NCBI GenBank assembly: GCA_035551835.1
Contig: DASZMN010000099.1
Location: 24,744 to 88,743 of the forward strand
Source: Bog-473 sp035551835
GTDB lineage: Bacteria; Actinomycetota; Acidimicrobiia; Acidimicrobiales; RAAP-2
Direction of reading: 5' to 3'
DNA length: 64,000 bases
A program made the position numbers and the translations under genes. The notes beneath the pieces were generated by a model, which worked only from the letters and a program-made list of their open reading frames with translations, made no database searches and had not been told where the DNA came from. Position 1 is the first letter of the stretch; each line of letters opens with the position of its first letter. Positions 44,283-52,552 of the stretch are shown in pieces.

Positions 44283-45131
44283 ATGGTGCCGGTAGCTTCG
44301 CAGGCGATGCCGCCGCTTCGTTCCCTGCCGGCGTACCTGGACCGCATCGGCCTGGCCGGCTCCCCCGCCCCCGGGCTGGCCGAGATCCACCGGGCCCACG
44401 CCACGACCATCCCCTTCGAGAACTTCGATCCCCATGCGGGCATCCCGGTCTCGCTCGATCTCGGGCACCTGGAGGACAAGATGGTCACCCGGGGCCGGGG
44501 TGGTTACTGCTTCGAGCACAACCTGCTGCTCGGGGCCGCCCTCGACTCGCTCGATGGCTTCGAGGTCGCCCCGATGCTGGCCCGGGTCCGCCTCGGCCCG
44601 GAGGGCTCGCCCCGCCCGCTCAACCATCTTCTTCTCCGGGTGTCGGACCGGGACGGGACCTGGCTGGCCGACGTCGGCTTCGGCGGTGGCGGGCTGCTGG
44701 ATCCCCTCCCCTTCGCGGCGGGACCTGAGACCGGGCAGTCGGGCTGGCGCTACCGCCTCGTCGAGCAGGGGCCCGAGCTCGTCCTCCAGGTGTTCCAGGA
44801 CGATGCCTGGACCGACATGTACGGGTTCGTCCCCGAACCGGCCGAGGCGATCGACATCGCGGTGAACAACTGGTACACGGCGACGCATCCAGAATCCGAC
44901 TTCGTGAAGGGGATCATCGTCGGCCGGCGTTTCGCCGAACGCTGCCTGTCGCTCTTCGTCTTCGAGCAGGCCGTCGTGGTGGAGCGACCGGTTGGCGGCG
45001 CGTCCGCCGTTGCGGAGGTGGCACGCACCGACGTCCCTGCACTCTTGGCCGAGCGGTTCGGCGTTCGGGGCGTCGTCGTGCGCGACGACGGTGACCTCGC
45101 GCTGGACGAGCGCCCCCGCGAGGGCAGCTGA
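44283..45131 (+). CDS. nat: Arylamine N-acetyltransferase
   Basis: A 282-residue arylamine N-acetyltransferase, transferring acetyl from acetyl-CoA (or other acyl-CoA) to arylamines and hydrazines. The catalytic triad is visible in three motifs: Cys in RGGYCFEHN (C76), His in PLNHLLLR (H115) and Asp in DVGFGGGG (D130). N-terminal helix YLDRIGLAGSPAP and IPFENFDPH also match. Start is uncertain: a TTG at 44250 and ATGs at 44283 and 44307 are all in frame; I use 44283. It is divergent from the CxxC gene. Confidence 0.88.
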   Translation: MVPVASQAMPPLRSLPAYLDRIGLAGSPAPGLAEIHRAHATTIPFENFDPHAGIPVSLDLGHLEDKMVTRGRGGYCFEHNLLLGAALDSLDGFEVAPMLARVRLGPEGSPRPLNHLLLRVSDRDGTWLADVGFGGGGLLDPLPFAAGPETGQSGWRYRLVEQGPELVLQVFQDDAWTDMYGFVPEPAEAIDIAVNNWYTATHPESDFVKGIIVGRRFAERCLSLFVFEQAVVVERPVGGASAVAEVARTDVPALLAERFGVRGVVVRDDGDLALDERPREGS

Positions 45132-45255
45132 CTCAGGGTTCGCTCAGGTTCCGGGCACGGGCGTCGGCCGGCGGTACGGGTCCGCGATTCACCGCGCGCC
45201 ATGACCTACCGTGCCCCCAGGCCCCGCAGGAGCAGGGCTGTCAGGGGGTGGAACC

Positions 45256-45960
45256 ATGGTCACCGGTCAACTGGTCAACGTCGCCGGGGGCGCCGCCGTT
45301 GCGCTGGCCGTGAGCCTCGCGCTCATGTCGACGATCCTCATCGTCCTCGTCATCGTGATCGTCGCCAACCGGGCTGAGCCCGATCCGCGCGGCATGCGTC
45401 CGCACACCGTGTACCTCTTCGGGATGAGCTTCGTGACACTCCAGCTCAGTTACGCCGGTTCGATCCTGATCGTGACCGCGTTGTTCTCCCTCATCGCCCC
45501 GCACTATGGGGGTATGGGCGACCAGGTCGCCCGCGAGGTCGTCATCGGCGCGCTCTTGGCCGCGCTCTTTGGCGGCGTCTGGGTGGTGCACCTGCGCCGC
45601 GGCATTCAGACGGCCAACGGCGACGAGGGAACGGTGCGCCCGAACACCCGGGTCATGAACTCCTACGCCGGCGTGGTCGGCTTCATCTACCTCTTGCAGC
45701 TGGTCGTGACGTTCGGCGCCGCCGTTTACCTGCTGCTGGCGCTGATCGCGCCCGGTGTCTTCGGCAGCGTGGGCTCGAGCCGCAGCGGGACGCTGGCGAT
45801 CCTGCTCGACCTCGTCTACATCATGGTCGCGTCGGCCGTGGTGCTGATGATCCACGCCAACCTCGGCCCCTCGGTGTTCCCGCCCCGCCCCGGCGCCCAA
45901 GCCGTGGCGCCGGGGACGGCGCCCGCGCCCACACCCGCACCCGTGCCGCCGGCGGTCTGA
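45256..45960 (+). CDS. Multi-pass membrane protein, unknown function
   Basis: A 234-residue protein with about five hydrophobic helices, for example AVALAVSLALMSTILIVLVIVIV, LFGMSFVTLQLSYAGSILIV and VVGFIYLLQLVVTFGAAVYLLL, and a Pro/Ala-rich tail. A basic turn (RRGIQTANGDEG) joins helices three and four. ATG with AGGGGGTGG upstream. I do not recognise the family. It converges on the GAP-family gene. Confidence 0.58.
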   Translation: MVTGQLVNVAGGAAVALAVSLALMSTILIVLVIVIVANRAEPDPRGMRPHTVYLFGMSFVTLQLSYAGSILIVTALFSLIAPHYGGMGDQVAREVVIGALLAALFGGVWVVHLRRGIQTANGDEGTVRPNTRVMNSYAGVVGFIYLLQLVVTFGAAVYLLLALIAPGVFGSVGSSRSGTLAILLDLVYIMVASAVVLMIHANLGPSVFPPRPGAQAVAPGTAPAPTPAPVPPAV

Positions 45961-45975
45961 CGTTCGACCGACCGC

Positions 45976-46641
45976 TTACGCGGTCACCAGCCCGTAGAGG
46001 GCCTTCGCCATCAGATACAGGCCGAGCGCCAGGGAAAGGATCGCGATCGCCTGGTCGCGGTGCGTAGTGATCCATTTGAGGATCGCCTGGAGGCGGCTCT
46101 GGACCGCTTCGGGCCGGAGCGCGGCGTACGTCTCGAGCACCAGGTAGCTGGCCGAGCACCAGACACAGAAGGCGAAGACGACGACGTACTCGCCGGCCGA
46201 GCTGAGCTTGGCTTCGACGATCGAGCTGAGCCCGGCCGCCACCAGCACCCACGGCTGGAGCACGAAGGCCAGGCCGGCAGCGGTCAACGGGTTGATCCCG
46301 TCGATGCGGGCCATCCACCTGGGCTCCTTCTTCACCTTCGGCGCGGCGGAGGATCCCGCCGGCCGGGCCCGCCGACGCGCCGCGATGCCCACCAGGATCA
46401 CACCCCCTGCGAGCTTGACCGCCAGCGCGGCGGTCGATGGCGAGCTCTTGGGGATGAGCGGTTTGCCGCCTGTGATCACGACGACGACGGCCACGATGGC
46501 GACGAGCGTGCCCATCCATCCGAGCACGTAACCGAGACCCTTCAAGAGCCCACGCTCGGCCGCCAACAGCAGGATCATGGCGGTCAAGGGGATCGGTTCG
46601 AGCGTCACCACCAGACCGATCAAGAAGAGGTCGAGGATCAA
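45976..46641 (-). CDS. GAP-family (LysE-like) membrane protein
   Basis: A 221-residue membrane protein resembling the GAP/Sap family (sulfolipid-1 addressing, LysE-superfamily-like). The signature near the start is LIGLVVTLEPIPLTAMILLLAAERGL, with a Pro pair in helix one; later KVKKEPRWMARIDGINPLTAAGLAF and LVLETYAALRPEAVQ. Six helices are visible. In mycobacteria the founding member helps move glycolipids to the surface; here only a family call. TTG start with GGGAGC upstream. Confidence 0.7.
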   Translation of the reverse strand: MILDLFLIGLVVTLEPIPLTAMILLLAAERGLLKGLGYVLGWMGTLVAIVAVVVVITGGKPLIPKSSPSTAALAVKLAGGVILVGIAARRRARPAGSSAAPKVKKEPRWMARIDGINPLTAAGLAFVLQPWVLVAAGLSSIVEAKLSSAGEYVVVFAFCVWCSASYLVLETYAALRPEAVQSRLQAILKWITTHRDQAIAILSLALGLYLMAKALYGLVTA

Positions 46642-47058
46642 TGTGAGCTCCCGACGTTCGCCAAGTACACCGAACGTAGTACTGGACGCCGGGAGTCACA
46701 TTGAGTTCTCCCCTCCCCGAACCCCGGGTGGATCCCTCGCTCGACGGTTATCCGGAGCGAGAGCCACCCCCGCGGGGAACGGATGCCGCAAGGCCGAGCC
46801 CGTCACCCCCGGGCTGGCTCGTTGCGAAACAGGACGACGCGCCGGGGGAAGGTGTCCCCACTCCGTCAACGAGACGAATCTTCTCCGAGAGAGATCGAGC
46901 CGCATCTGCTGTCGGCGAGCTGCAGCGCCGGCGACCGTCGTCCATGCGTGCATCCTGAGGGACGCGCGCGCTCCTGCCTAGGGTCAGAGGTCCTCAGCCG
47001 AAGGTCCTAATGTCGTGACCAGACGGTGAGGCGCCCTCCCTCAGTAGCCTCCGGATCC
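46642..47058. other. 417-bp region without a recognised gene
   Basis: Between the GAP-family start and the thioesterase start. It is rich in short GC inverted repeats, including AGCCCG (46797-46802) against CGGGCT (46810-46815) and a CCCCGCGGGG self-complement near 46,768. Open frames on both strands lack ribosome sites and look random. A structured leader or RNA is possible but no known riboswitch class could be fitted. Confidence 0.35.
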
Positions 47059-47484
47059 ATGACCGACGCCGCCCCCTCCTCGCCCTCGCCCGACCCCCCT
47101 ACCCTGCGCGACCTCATGCCCTTCGCCAAGACGATCGGCGTGACGTTCTCTCGCTACACCAAGGAAGAGGTGACGGCCCGCCTCGACTGGGGGCCCGAAC
47201 TCTGCACGGCCGGTGGGCTGTTGCACGGTGGCGCCGTCATGGCGCTGGCCGACAGCACGGGGGCAGCCTGCGCGTTCGTGAACCTGCCCGAGAGCGCCGC
47301 GGGGACCACGACCGTGGAGTCGAAGACGAACTTCCTACGCGGGTTGCGGGAGGGCTACGTCGAGGCCACGTCGAGGCCGCTGCACGTCGGCCGCACCGTC
47401 ATCGTCGTCGAGACCGACGTGCGCGATCCGCAGGACCGCCTCGTCGCCCGGGTCCTCCAGACCCAGCTCGTCCTCAGCGCCTGA
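47059..47484 (+). CDS. PaaI-family thioesterase
   Basis: A 141-residue hotdog-fold thioesterase. The family motif GGLLHGGAVMALADSTGAACAFV places the helix and the HGG catalytic loop; TTVESKTNFLRGLREGYVEATSRPLHVGRT follows in the usual order. It should hydrolyse an acyl- or aryl-CoA ester. ATG 47059 chosen over the in-frame GTG at 47026. It overlaps the convergent fucosidase by 11 bp. No CoA pathway genes adjoin, so the substrate is open. Confidence 0.85.
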   Translation: MTDAAPSSPSPDPPTLRDLMPFAKTIGVTFSRYTKEEVTARLDWGPELCTAGGLLHGGAVMALADSTGAACAFVNLPESAAGTTTVESKTNFLRGLREGYVEATSRPLHVGRTVIVVETDVRDPQDRLVARVLQTQLVLSA

Positions 47485-48973
47485 GGACCGGGGCCCGCGC
47501 CGCCCCCGCTCGCACCCGGACCTCGGACCCGAGGTCCAACGTGGTCACCGCGGCGAGCGGCAGGCGCTCGGGCAGGGTCACCTCCAACGCCCCCGAGCCG
47601 TCAACCGAGAACTCGACGAGCTCGTCGGTCGCCACGAGGCGGACCCGGCGTACGGCCGAGCCGTCCACCCCACGAAGCGTGACCCGCCGGCCCGCCGGCA
47701 TGCCGATGACCAGCGCGTAGACACCTTCGCCGCTCTTGGTGAAACGCACCGGCACCCCTTCGGTCGTCGACGACGCGGCCACCACCCAGGGGCGGCTGCC
47801 GTAGATGGCCTCGCCGTTCGTCGCCAACCACGCGCCCAGACCACGTAGCGGCGCCTGCTGGGCCTCGGGCACCGTGCCATCGGGACGCGGCCCGACGCCG
47901 ATCAGCAGGTTCCCGTTCTTGGCCACCACGTCGCAGAACATCTGGATGAGCTCGGTGGCGCCGATGATGTCCTCGGGCAGCTCGTGGCGGTTGGCCCCGA
48001 AGGAGCGACCGACGCCGCGGCAGAGCTCCCACTTACGCGCAGAGACCATGTCGAACACGTCGTATTCGGGCGTGCGGAAGTCGCAGTGCTGCGGCGTCGA
48101 GAAGGTCAGTCGCTTGCGCCGCGCCGGGATCAAGGGCCATGCCAGCTGCAGCAGGCAGCCCGCCGCCCGCACCAGCCCGACTCCCAACGGGCCGCGCGGC
48201 ACGGCCGACTCGCGCCAACGGTCGTTGACCACGCCGTCGGGAACTTCGTTGTAGTAGTACGCGAACAGTTCGGCCAGGTTGCCCCCCGCCGGCCACCCGA
48301 TGTCGTTCCACAACACCGAGGGCGCGTAGCGGTCGATCAGCTCGCGCACATGGGCGCCGACGTAGTCTCGGTAGCGGCGTCCCGCCGGCACGGCGAGCAC
48401 GGCGTCGGACGCCCGTCGCAACAGGGCCCCGTTCACCGGCCAGTCGTAACCGCCCGAGTAGTAGAGCCCCATGCGCATCCGGCGGCTGCGTACTGCGGAC
48501 GAGAGGTCGCCGACGAGGTCACGTTGCGCGTGATACTCGCCCTTGGCTGGATGCGGCACCGTTGACGGCCACAGCGCGAACCCGTCGTGGTGCTTGGTCG
48601 TGAGCACGACGTAGCGAGCGCCGGTCGTGCCACACAACGCAGCCAAATCGTCGAGATTCGCGCCGGCAGTCGCATCGTCGAAGGTGCTGACGAAATTGTC
48701 ATAGGGGTAGTTGTCGCCGTACACCTCGGCGTGGTGCCGCGCCGTGGGACTGCGCTTGATGCGCATCGAGTTGAGGTACCACTCGGCGTAAGGGTTCTCC
48801 CGTAGCATCCGCTTCGGACCGGACTTGACCAGCAGCTGTTGGATGTCGGGTACCCGCGGTGCCCAGCCCGGCACCGAGTACGGGCCCCAGTGCACGAAGA
48901 CGCCCAGCTTGGCGTCGTCGTACCAATCCGGGACGCGATGCGTCTGCACGGAATCCCATGTCCCCTCATACAT
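47474..48973 (-). CDS. GH29 alpha-L-fucosidase
   Basis: A 499-residue glycoside hydrolase family 29 enzyme without evident signal peptide. Seen: WYDDAKLGVFVHWGPYSVPGW, the YVVLTTKHHDGFALWPST motif, YYSGGYDWPV, and the nucleophile Asp in VLWNDIGWP. The catalytic domain is followed by a beta-sandwich with VDGSAVRRVRLV. It would release terminal L-fucose by retaining hydrolysis. Start ATG 48973 (MYEGTWDSV) is chosen because homology begins there; ATG 49033 is in frame. No fucose operon is nearby. Confidence 0.88.
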   Translation of the reverse strand: MYEGTWDSVQTHRVPDWYDDAKLGVFVHWGPYSVPGWAPRVPDIQQLLVKSGPKRMLRENPYAEWYLNSMRIKRSPTARHHAEVYGDNYPYDNFVSTFDDATAGANLDDLAALCGTTGARYVVLTTKHHDGFALWPSTVPHPAKGEYHAQRDLVGDLSSAVRSRRMRMGLYYSGGYDWPVNGALLRRASDAVLAVPAGRRYRDYVGAHVRELIDRYAPSVLWNDIGWPAGGNLAELFAYYYNEVPDGVVNDRWRESAVPRGPLGVGLVRAAGCLLQLAWPLIPARRKRLTFSTPQHCDFRTPEYDVFDMVSARKWELCRGVGRSFGANRHELPEDIIGATELIQMFCDVVAKNGNLLIGVGPRPDGTVPEAQQAPLRGLGAWLATNGEAIYGSRPWVVAASSTTEGVPVRFTKSGEGVYALVIGMPAGRRVTLRGVDGSAVRRVRLVATDELVEFSVDGSGALEVTLPERLPLAAVTTLDLGSEVRVRAGAARAPVLRR

Positions 48974-49358
48974 GGCGCTGCCAACCTTGCATCTCTTGGC
49001 CCGCTCGGGGCCCCCCTCTTGGTCCGGCGCCATGTTGCCACGCCGCGCAATGCCCGTGTCGAGGCGCCCGTTTCGGACGGCACAAAAGCGGTCAGGCCCG
49101 CGAGATCACGACGCATAAGTCGTAAATCAAGCGATCACCTGCGACTGCGACGGACAACGCTCGCCCAATTCGTCGGCCCCATCCTTCAGAATGACGACCG
49201 CCCGCTTCTGCGCCCGGCCATCCCGGCGGCGCACTCCGCGACGGATGCCAGCTCGAGGATGCTGCCGGATGGGCAGTTCTGTGGACCAATTCGACGTGCA
49301 TACGTCCCGCTCTACTGAAAGTCGCATGGTTCAGGAGGGTTTCCTACTTCTCTCGAGT
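48974..49358. other. Upstream region without a gene
   Basis: About 385 bp between the fucosidase start and the inverted repeat ahead of the HTH gene. It is patchily AT-richer than the surroundings. A short frame at 49,191-49,427 has no ribosome site and low-complexity Arg/Ser content, so I do not call it. No tRNA or attachment site is visible. Confidence 0.35.
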
Positions 49359-49394
49359 CCGCCCTACTGGATTTCGAAGATTTCAGTAGGGCGG
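49359..49394. promoter_or_regulatory. Perfect 11-bp inverted repeat, candidate operator
   Basis: CCGCCCTACTG at 49359-49369 and CAGTAGGGCGG at 49384-49394, separated by 14 bases containing TTCGAA. It ends 5 bp before the start of the HTH gene, so the protein can easily act on its own promoter. The same structure could form a hairpin in the transcript; absence of a T-run argues against a terminator. Confidence 0.6.
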
Positions 49395-49399
49395 CTCAT

Positions 49400-49930
49400 A
49401 TGCAGACGACAGTTCTCCCACAGATGAACGCCAATCGATCAGTTGCGCGCCGAAGTCTCGATCAGCGACTTGTGGGTCTCGAATTACGGATTGGACCTGC
49501 GCCCGCGGGCGGCTGGATCAGAACGCTCAGGGATGCGCTCGGCATGTCGGCCACGGAGTTGGCGGTCCGGATGAAGGTCAACCAGTCTCGTGTCAGCCAG
49601 ATCGAACGCGCGGAGGAAAGCGGATCAATCCACATGTCCACGCTGATTCGGGCCGCGGAGGCACTTGAATGCCGTTTCGTCTACGCCTTGGTTCCCAAGA
49701 CAACGCTTGAGGAGATGGTGATGCGGCAATCCTTCCTCAAGGCAGCCGAGAAGCTGGGCGTCGACGTCTCGGACGACGGCGACGACGAACCCCCGCGTTT
49801 CGGCGAAGAATCGGTGTCCGAACTGCACGAAGTGTTGGCTCTTGAGTGGGTGGACCGTCGAGGGTTGTGGGCCGAGGCCCCGAGTCAGCCCGAGGCGAGG
49901 GCAGAACCGCGCCCCCCGCCGGCATCGTGA
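49400..49930 (+). CDS. Mobile mystery protein A-like XRE regulator
   Basis: A 176-residue HTH protein. It resembles mobile mystery protein A (MmpA): start MQTTVLPQMNANRSVARRSLDQRL, GGWIRTLRDALGMSATELAVRMKVNQSRVSQIERAEESGSI (XRE helix-turn-helix, about 38-82) and then ALECRFVYALVPKTTLEEMV. MmpA normally sits next to a Fic-domain partner (MmpB) on mobile DNA and may act as its antitoxin. No Fic ORF lies within the window on either side, so this copy is an orphan; the C-terminal ~60 residues are acidic and Pro-rich and not typical. Its last 46 bp overlap the convergent membrane-protein gene. Confidence 0.7.
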   Translation: MQTTVLPQMNANRSVARRSLDQRLVGLELRIGPAPAGGWIRTLRDALGMSATELAVRMKVNQSRVSQIERAEESGSIHMSTLIRAAEALECRFVYALVPKTTLEEMVMRQSFLKAAEKLGVDVSDDGDDEPPRFGEESVSELHEVLALEWVDRRGLWAEAPSQPEARAEPRPPPAS

Positions 49931-51078
49931 GGCGGCGCTCCGTAGCGCAGTCGGAAGGCGAAGTACGCGAACGGCCCAACGAAGATCGGTAGCCAGTACG
50001 AGATGATCCGATAGGCCAGCGTCGCCACCACGGCGCTGCCGCCTGGCACGCCAGCGAGGATCAGCAAGCCGCTCAGCCCCGCTTCAACGATGCCGAGCCC
50101 CCCTGGCGTAATAGGGATGAGTTTGAGCAGTCCGGCCACGGCGTAGGCGAGGAGCACGAGGGAGGGATTGGGTTTGGCGCCGGTGGCGCGGATCGCCGCC
50201 AGCAGGCAGCCGTAGTCAAAGAAGAGCCTTCCGCTGCTGAGAAGTGACGCCGCCCTCCAACGCCGACCCAACACATCGCGGATGCTGTTGCGCTCGCGCA
50301 CCAGTCGCTCGGGCAGGTCGGTCATCGGCTGGGCCCTGCGACGCCAGCGGTTGCGCGCCGCCTGCACGACGCGGCCGATCCAGCGGATTGGGCCATCGAG
50401 CAGCAGGACCGCGGCGGCGAAGCCGGTGAACAGGACGAAGGCGCCGAGGCCGAGCAGCGCTGTGGTGAGGAGTCCGTGGGCGATCGGCGTACCGGCGAGG
50501 ATGGCCGGCAACACGAAGATCGGCAGCGCCAGCAGCCCCGCGATGTTGAGCAGCGAGAACGCGGTGAGGCCGCCGACCGTGGTGGTCGTGTCGTTGCCCG
50601 CCTTGGCCAGCATGCGGAATTGCGTCGCCGCGCCGACGGCGGCGCCGCCCGGCACGACGAGGCTGATGGCGTTGCCCGCCAGCTGCGAGGTGGTCACCGA
50701 GTACCAGGCCTTCGTGCGCAGAGCGATGCGCTGGAGCGCGATGGTACAAACGAAGGACGTGACCTCGAGCGCCAAGGCGAGGGTGAACCAGATCGGTTGG
50801 AGCGAGGTCAGCTTCGGGAACGAGCTGAATACCGCGACCAGGCTCGGGAAGACGAGGTAGATCGTGACGCCGAACACCACCACCGCGACGGTCCTCTTGG
50901 CGATGGACCGCCACGGCAGTGGTGCCTCGACGTCATCTTCGATCTGCGTGGCCATGCGCTCGGACGCGTCGGGCGAAGGCGCAGTGGCGCCGGGGCCTGC
51001 CGTCTCTTGCGGCGGGCCGGCGGTGGCCGTCGACGATTCGGCTTCGGTCTCTGTGGTGTCCGGCTCCTCCGGCGTCAC
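49885..51078 (-). CDS. Flippase-like lysylphosphatidylglycerol-synthase TM-domain protein
   Basis: A 397-residue membrane protein of the UPF0104/YbhN type (lysylphosphatidylglycerol synthase transmembrane region, flippase-like). A ~50-residue acidic Thr/Glu/Pro-rich tail starts it; about eight helices follow, with the motifs GNAISLVVPGGAAVGAATQFRML and KLIPITPGGLGIVEAGLSGLL, the paired conserved 'PGG' motifs of the family. No synthetase domain is fused. Lipid-flipping is a family-level idea. GTG start. It overlaps the convergent HTH gene by 46 bp and lies 52 bp upstream of the SHOCT gene on the same strand. Confidence 0.72.
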   Translation of the reverse strand: MTPEEPDTTETEAESSTATAGPPQETAGPGATAPSPDASERMATQIEDDVEAPLPWRSIAKRTVAVVVFGVTIYLVFPSLVAVFSSFPKLTSLQPIWFTLALALEVTSFVCTIALQRIALRTKAWYSVTTSQLAGNAISLVVPGGAAVGAATQFRMLAKAGNDTTTTVGGLTAFSLLNIAGLLALPIFVLPAILAGTPIAHGLLTTALLGLGAFVLFTGFAAAVLLLDGPIRWIGRVVQAARNRWRRRAQPMTDLPERLVRERNSIRDVLGRRWRAASLLSSGRLFFDYGCLLAAIRATGAKPNPSLVLLAYAVAGLLKLIPITPGGLGIVEAGLSGLLILAGVPGGSAVVATLAYRIISYWLPIFVGPFAYFAFRLRYGAPPHDAGGGRGSALASG

Positions 51079-51130
51079 CGATGCGTGGTCCCCGGTGACG
51101 AAGGAGTCCGGTGCGGCGGGGTTGCCGCCG

Positions 51131-51529
51131 CTAGGCCAGAAGCTTGGCCTTCTCTGATTGGAACTCCTCTTCGGTGATCATGTTCTCCTTGCGGAGTTCG
51201 GCCAGCTTGGTCAGCTGCGACGCCGTGTCCGCGCCCGGTGTGCCGGCGGCCTGGCGCACGTATTGGTCGAAGTGCTTCTGCTGGAGCGCTGCCTGCTGGG
51301 CCGCCCGCTCGTGCATCGAGCCGCCACGGAAGATCAGGTAGAAGAAGACGCCGAGGAACGGGAGGACGATGATGAAGATCACCCAGAGCGCCTTGGCCCA
51401 ACCACTCAAGTCGTGGCTGCGGAAGATGTCGAAGAACACCATGAACGCGAGCCAGATCCAGACGATGAAGAGGAAGAAGTACAGAATCGTCAGGAACGCA
51501 TCGAGCACCGGGTAGTCGGTTGCCAGCAT
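51131..51529 (-). CDS. PLDc_N-SHOCT membrane protein (paralogue)
   Basis: A 132-residue membrane protein and close paralogue of the 38,990-39,391 gene. The helices PVLDAFLTILYFFLFIVWIWLAFMVFFDIFRSHD and ALWVIFIIVLPFLGVFFYLIF, the RGGSMHERAAQQ joint and the C-terminal SHOCT (QLTKLAELRKENMITEEEFQSEKAKLL) align almost position by position, differing mainly in the Ala/Gln linker. ATG with GAGGAGG ribosome site. Gene duplication within 12 kb is the simplest account. Function unknown. Confidence 0.78.
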   Translation of the reverse strand: MLATDYPVLDAFLTILYFFLFIVWIWLAFMVFFDIFRSHDLSGWAKALWVIFIIVLPFLGVFFYLIFRGGSMHERAAQQAALQQKHFDQYVRQAAGTPGADTASQLTKLAELRKENMITEEEFQSEKAKLLA

Positions 51530-51891
51530 GAGACCTCCTCGTGGTCCGTCCTCGGGGGATCAGCCGTACTTGCCCCCGGCCACATGTTTTAGCCCCACGA
51601 CCCTGGTCAGCGCTCGGATGCGCAGGCGGCTGCCGGCCTCGTCGGGATGGGGCCGGGCGGCGTGGCGCGCAGAGGAAGACGACGAACGGGCGCCTGATCA
51701 ATCGGGCGCCGGCAGAGGCACGTCGTGGAAGACGGTGCCCGTGCTACTGATGAAGAAAGTTGAGGGCCGTCGCCAGCAGAAGGGCCGCGTCCAACTGCCG
51801 CGGCCGCTTCCGCTGCGACGGCCCTGCACGCTCGCATCTCTCCCGGATTTGCGTACATGTATGTTAACCCGCAAACGGTAAGGTGAGTGGC
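51530..51891. other. 362-bp region without a gene
   Basis: Divergent region between the SHOCT gene and the TetR gene. It contains a GGCGCC...GGCGCC hairpin (51689-51710) extended by TGAT/ATCG pairing, and an AT-rich palindrome TACATGTA at 51854-51861 next to TTAAC, 31 bp before the TetR start and a likely operator. Frames in the region lack ribosome sites. Confidence 0.4.
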
Positions 51892-52548
51892 ATGGCGGTG
51901 GCACGGGGAGCGGGGAGCGTGACGACGGGGGCGCGTCGAAGGTCGCCGGGTCAACGAGCATCGCGGGGCACGATTTCGCGGTCCCAGATCGTCGAGGCCG
52001 CCCTGCGGTCCCTCCGGGCCAACGGCTTCGAGCAGATGACGATCCGCCGCCTGGCCGCGGACCTCGACGTGGCTCCGATGTCGCTCTACCGCTACATCCG
52101 CGACAAGGACGACCTCATGGACGAGGTCGTCGAGCAGCTCTTGATCCAGAGCCAGCCCCTGCCGGCGGCCACCGGCACCTGGCAGGCCCGCCTGACCACG
52201 GCGGCCGAGGGACTCCGCCACCTGCTGGTGAAGGAACCAGGGGCGCTCTACGTGTATCTCCGCCACCCGGTCATCTCGCCGACGGCTATCCGGCGCATGG
52301 ACATGATGCTCAAGATCCTGCGCGAGGCCGGCTTCGACGCCGCCTCGTCGAAGACGGCCTACGCGGCGATCCAGACCTACACGGTCGGTTTCGCCGCGCT
52401 GGCCACCTCGCGATCCGGCTGGACGCCCCCCGAAGGGACCAACCGCACCGCGTCCGAGCTGGTCGCCATGACGAGCCCGAAGCAGTTCGCCAGCGGGCTG
52501 CGCTACCTGCTGTCCGGCATCGAGCGCGAGGCCGGTCCGGCCGCCTAG
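51892..52548 (+). CDS. TetR-family regulator (TetR_C-type)
   Basis: A 218-residue repressor. After an Arg/Gly-rich start the HTH is RGTISRSQIVEAALRSLRANGFEQMTIRRLAADLDVAPMSLYRYIRDKDDLM, the pattern of the TetR_C_1 subgroup, whose C-terminal domain follows (LLVKEPGALYVYLRHPVI, YTVGFAALATSR). ATG at 51892 with AAGGTGAG close upstream; an alternative GTG lies at 51883. A TACATGTA palindrome upstream may be its site. It ends 5 bp before the convergent menB gene. Target genes unknown. Confidence 0.83.
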   Translation: MAVARGAGSVTTGARRRSPGQRASRGTISRSQIVEAALRSLRANGFEQMTIRRLAADLDVAPMSLYRYIRDKDDLMDEVVEQLLIQSQPLPAATGTWQARLTTAAEGLRHLLVKEPGALYVYLRHPVISPTAIRRMDMMLKILREAGFDAASSKTAYAAIQTYTVGFAALATSRSGWTPPEGTNRTASELVAMTSPKQFASGLRYLLSGIEREAGPAA

Positions 52549-52552
52549 TACC

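Noticed and set aside
46740..46900. Possible c-di-AMP (ydaO), cobalamin or glycine riboswitch
   Set aside because: Some GC hairpins and a ggggaacgg stretch look suggestive, but the conserved 3' elements of each class could not be found.
49191..49427. 78-residue frame upstream of the MmpA-like gene
   Set aside because: No ribosome site, Arg/Ser-rich random composition, and it runs across the inverted repeat.
49931..51078. Search for a Fic-domain partner (MmpB) next to the MmpA-like gene
   Set aside because: The only downstream ORF is the convergent flippase-like protein; no HPFxxGNGR-type motif is seen on either strand nearby.
51698..51961. 87-residue minus-strand frame across the TetR upstream region
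   Set aside because: Pro/Ser/Arg-rich, overlaps the TetR start in antisense, and has no ribosome site.
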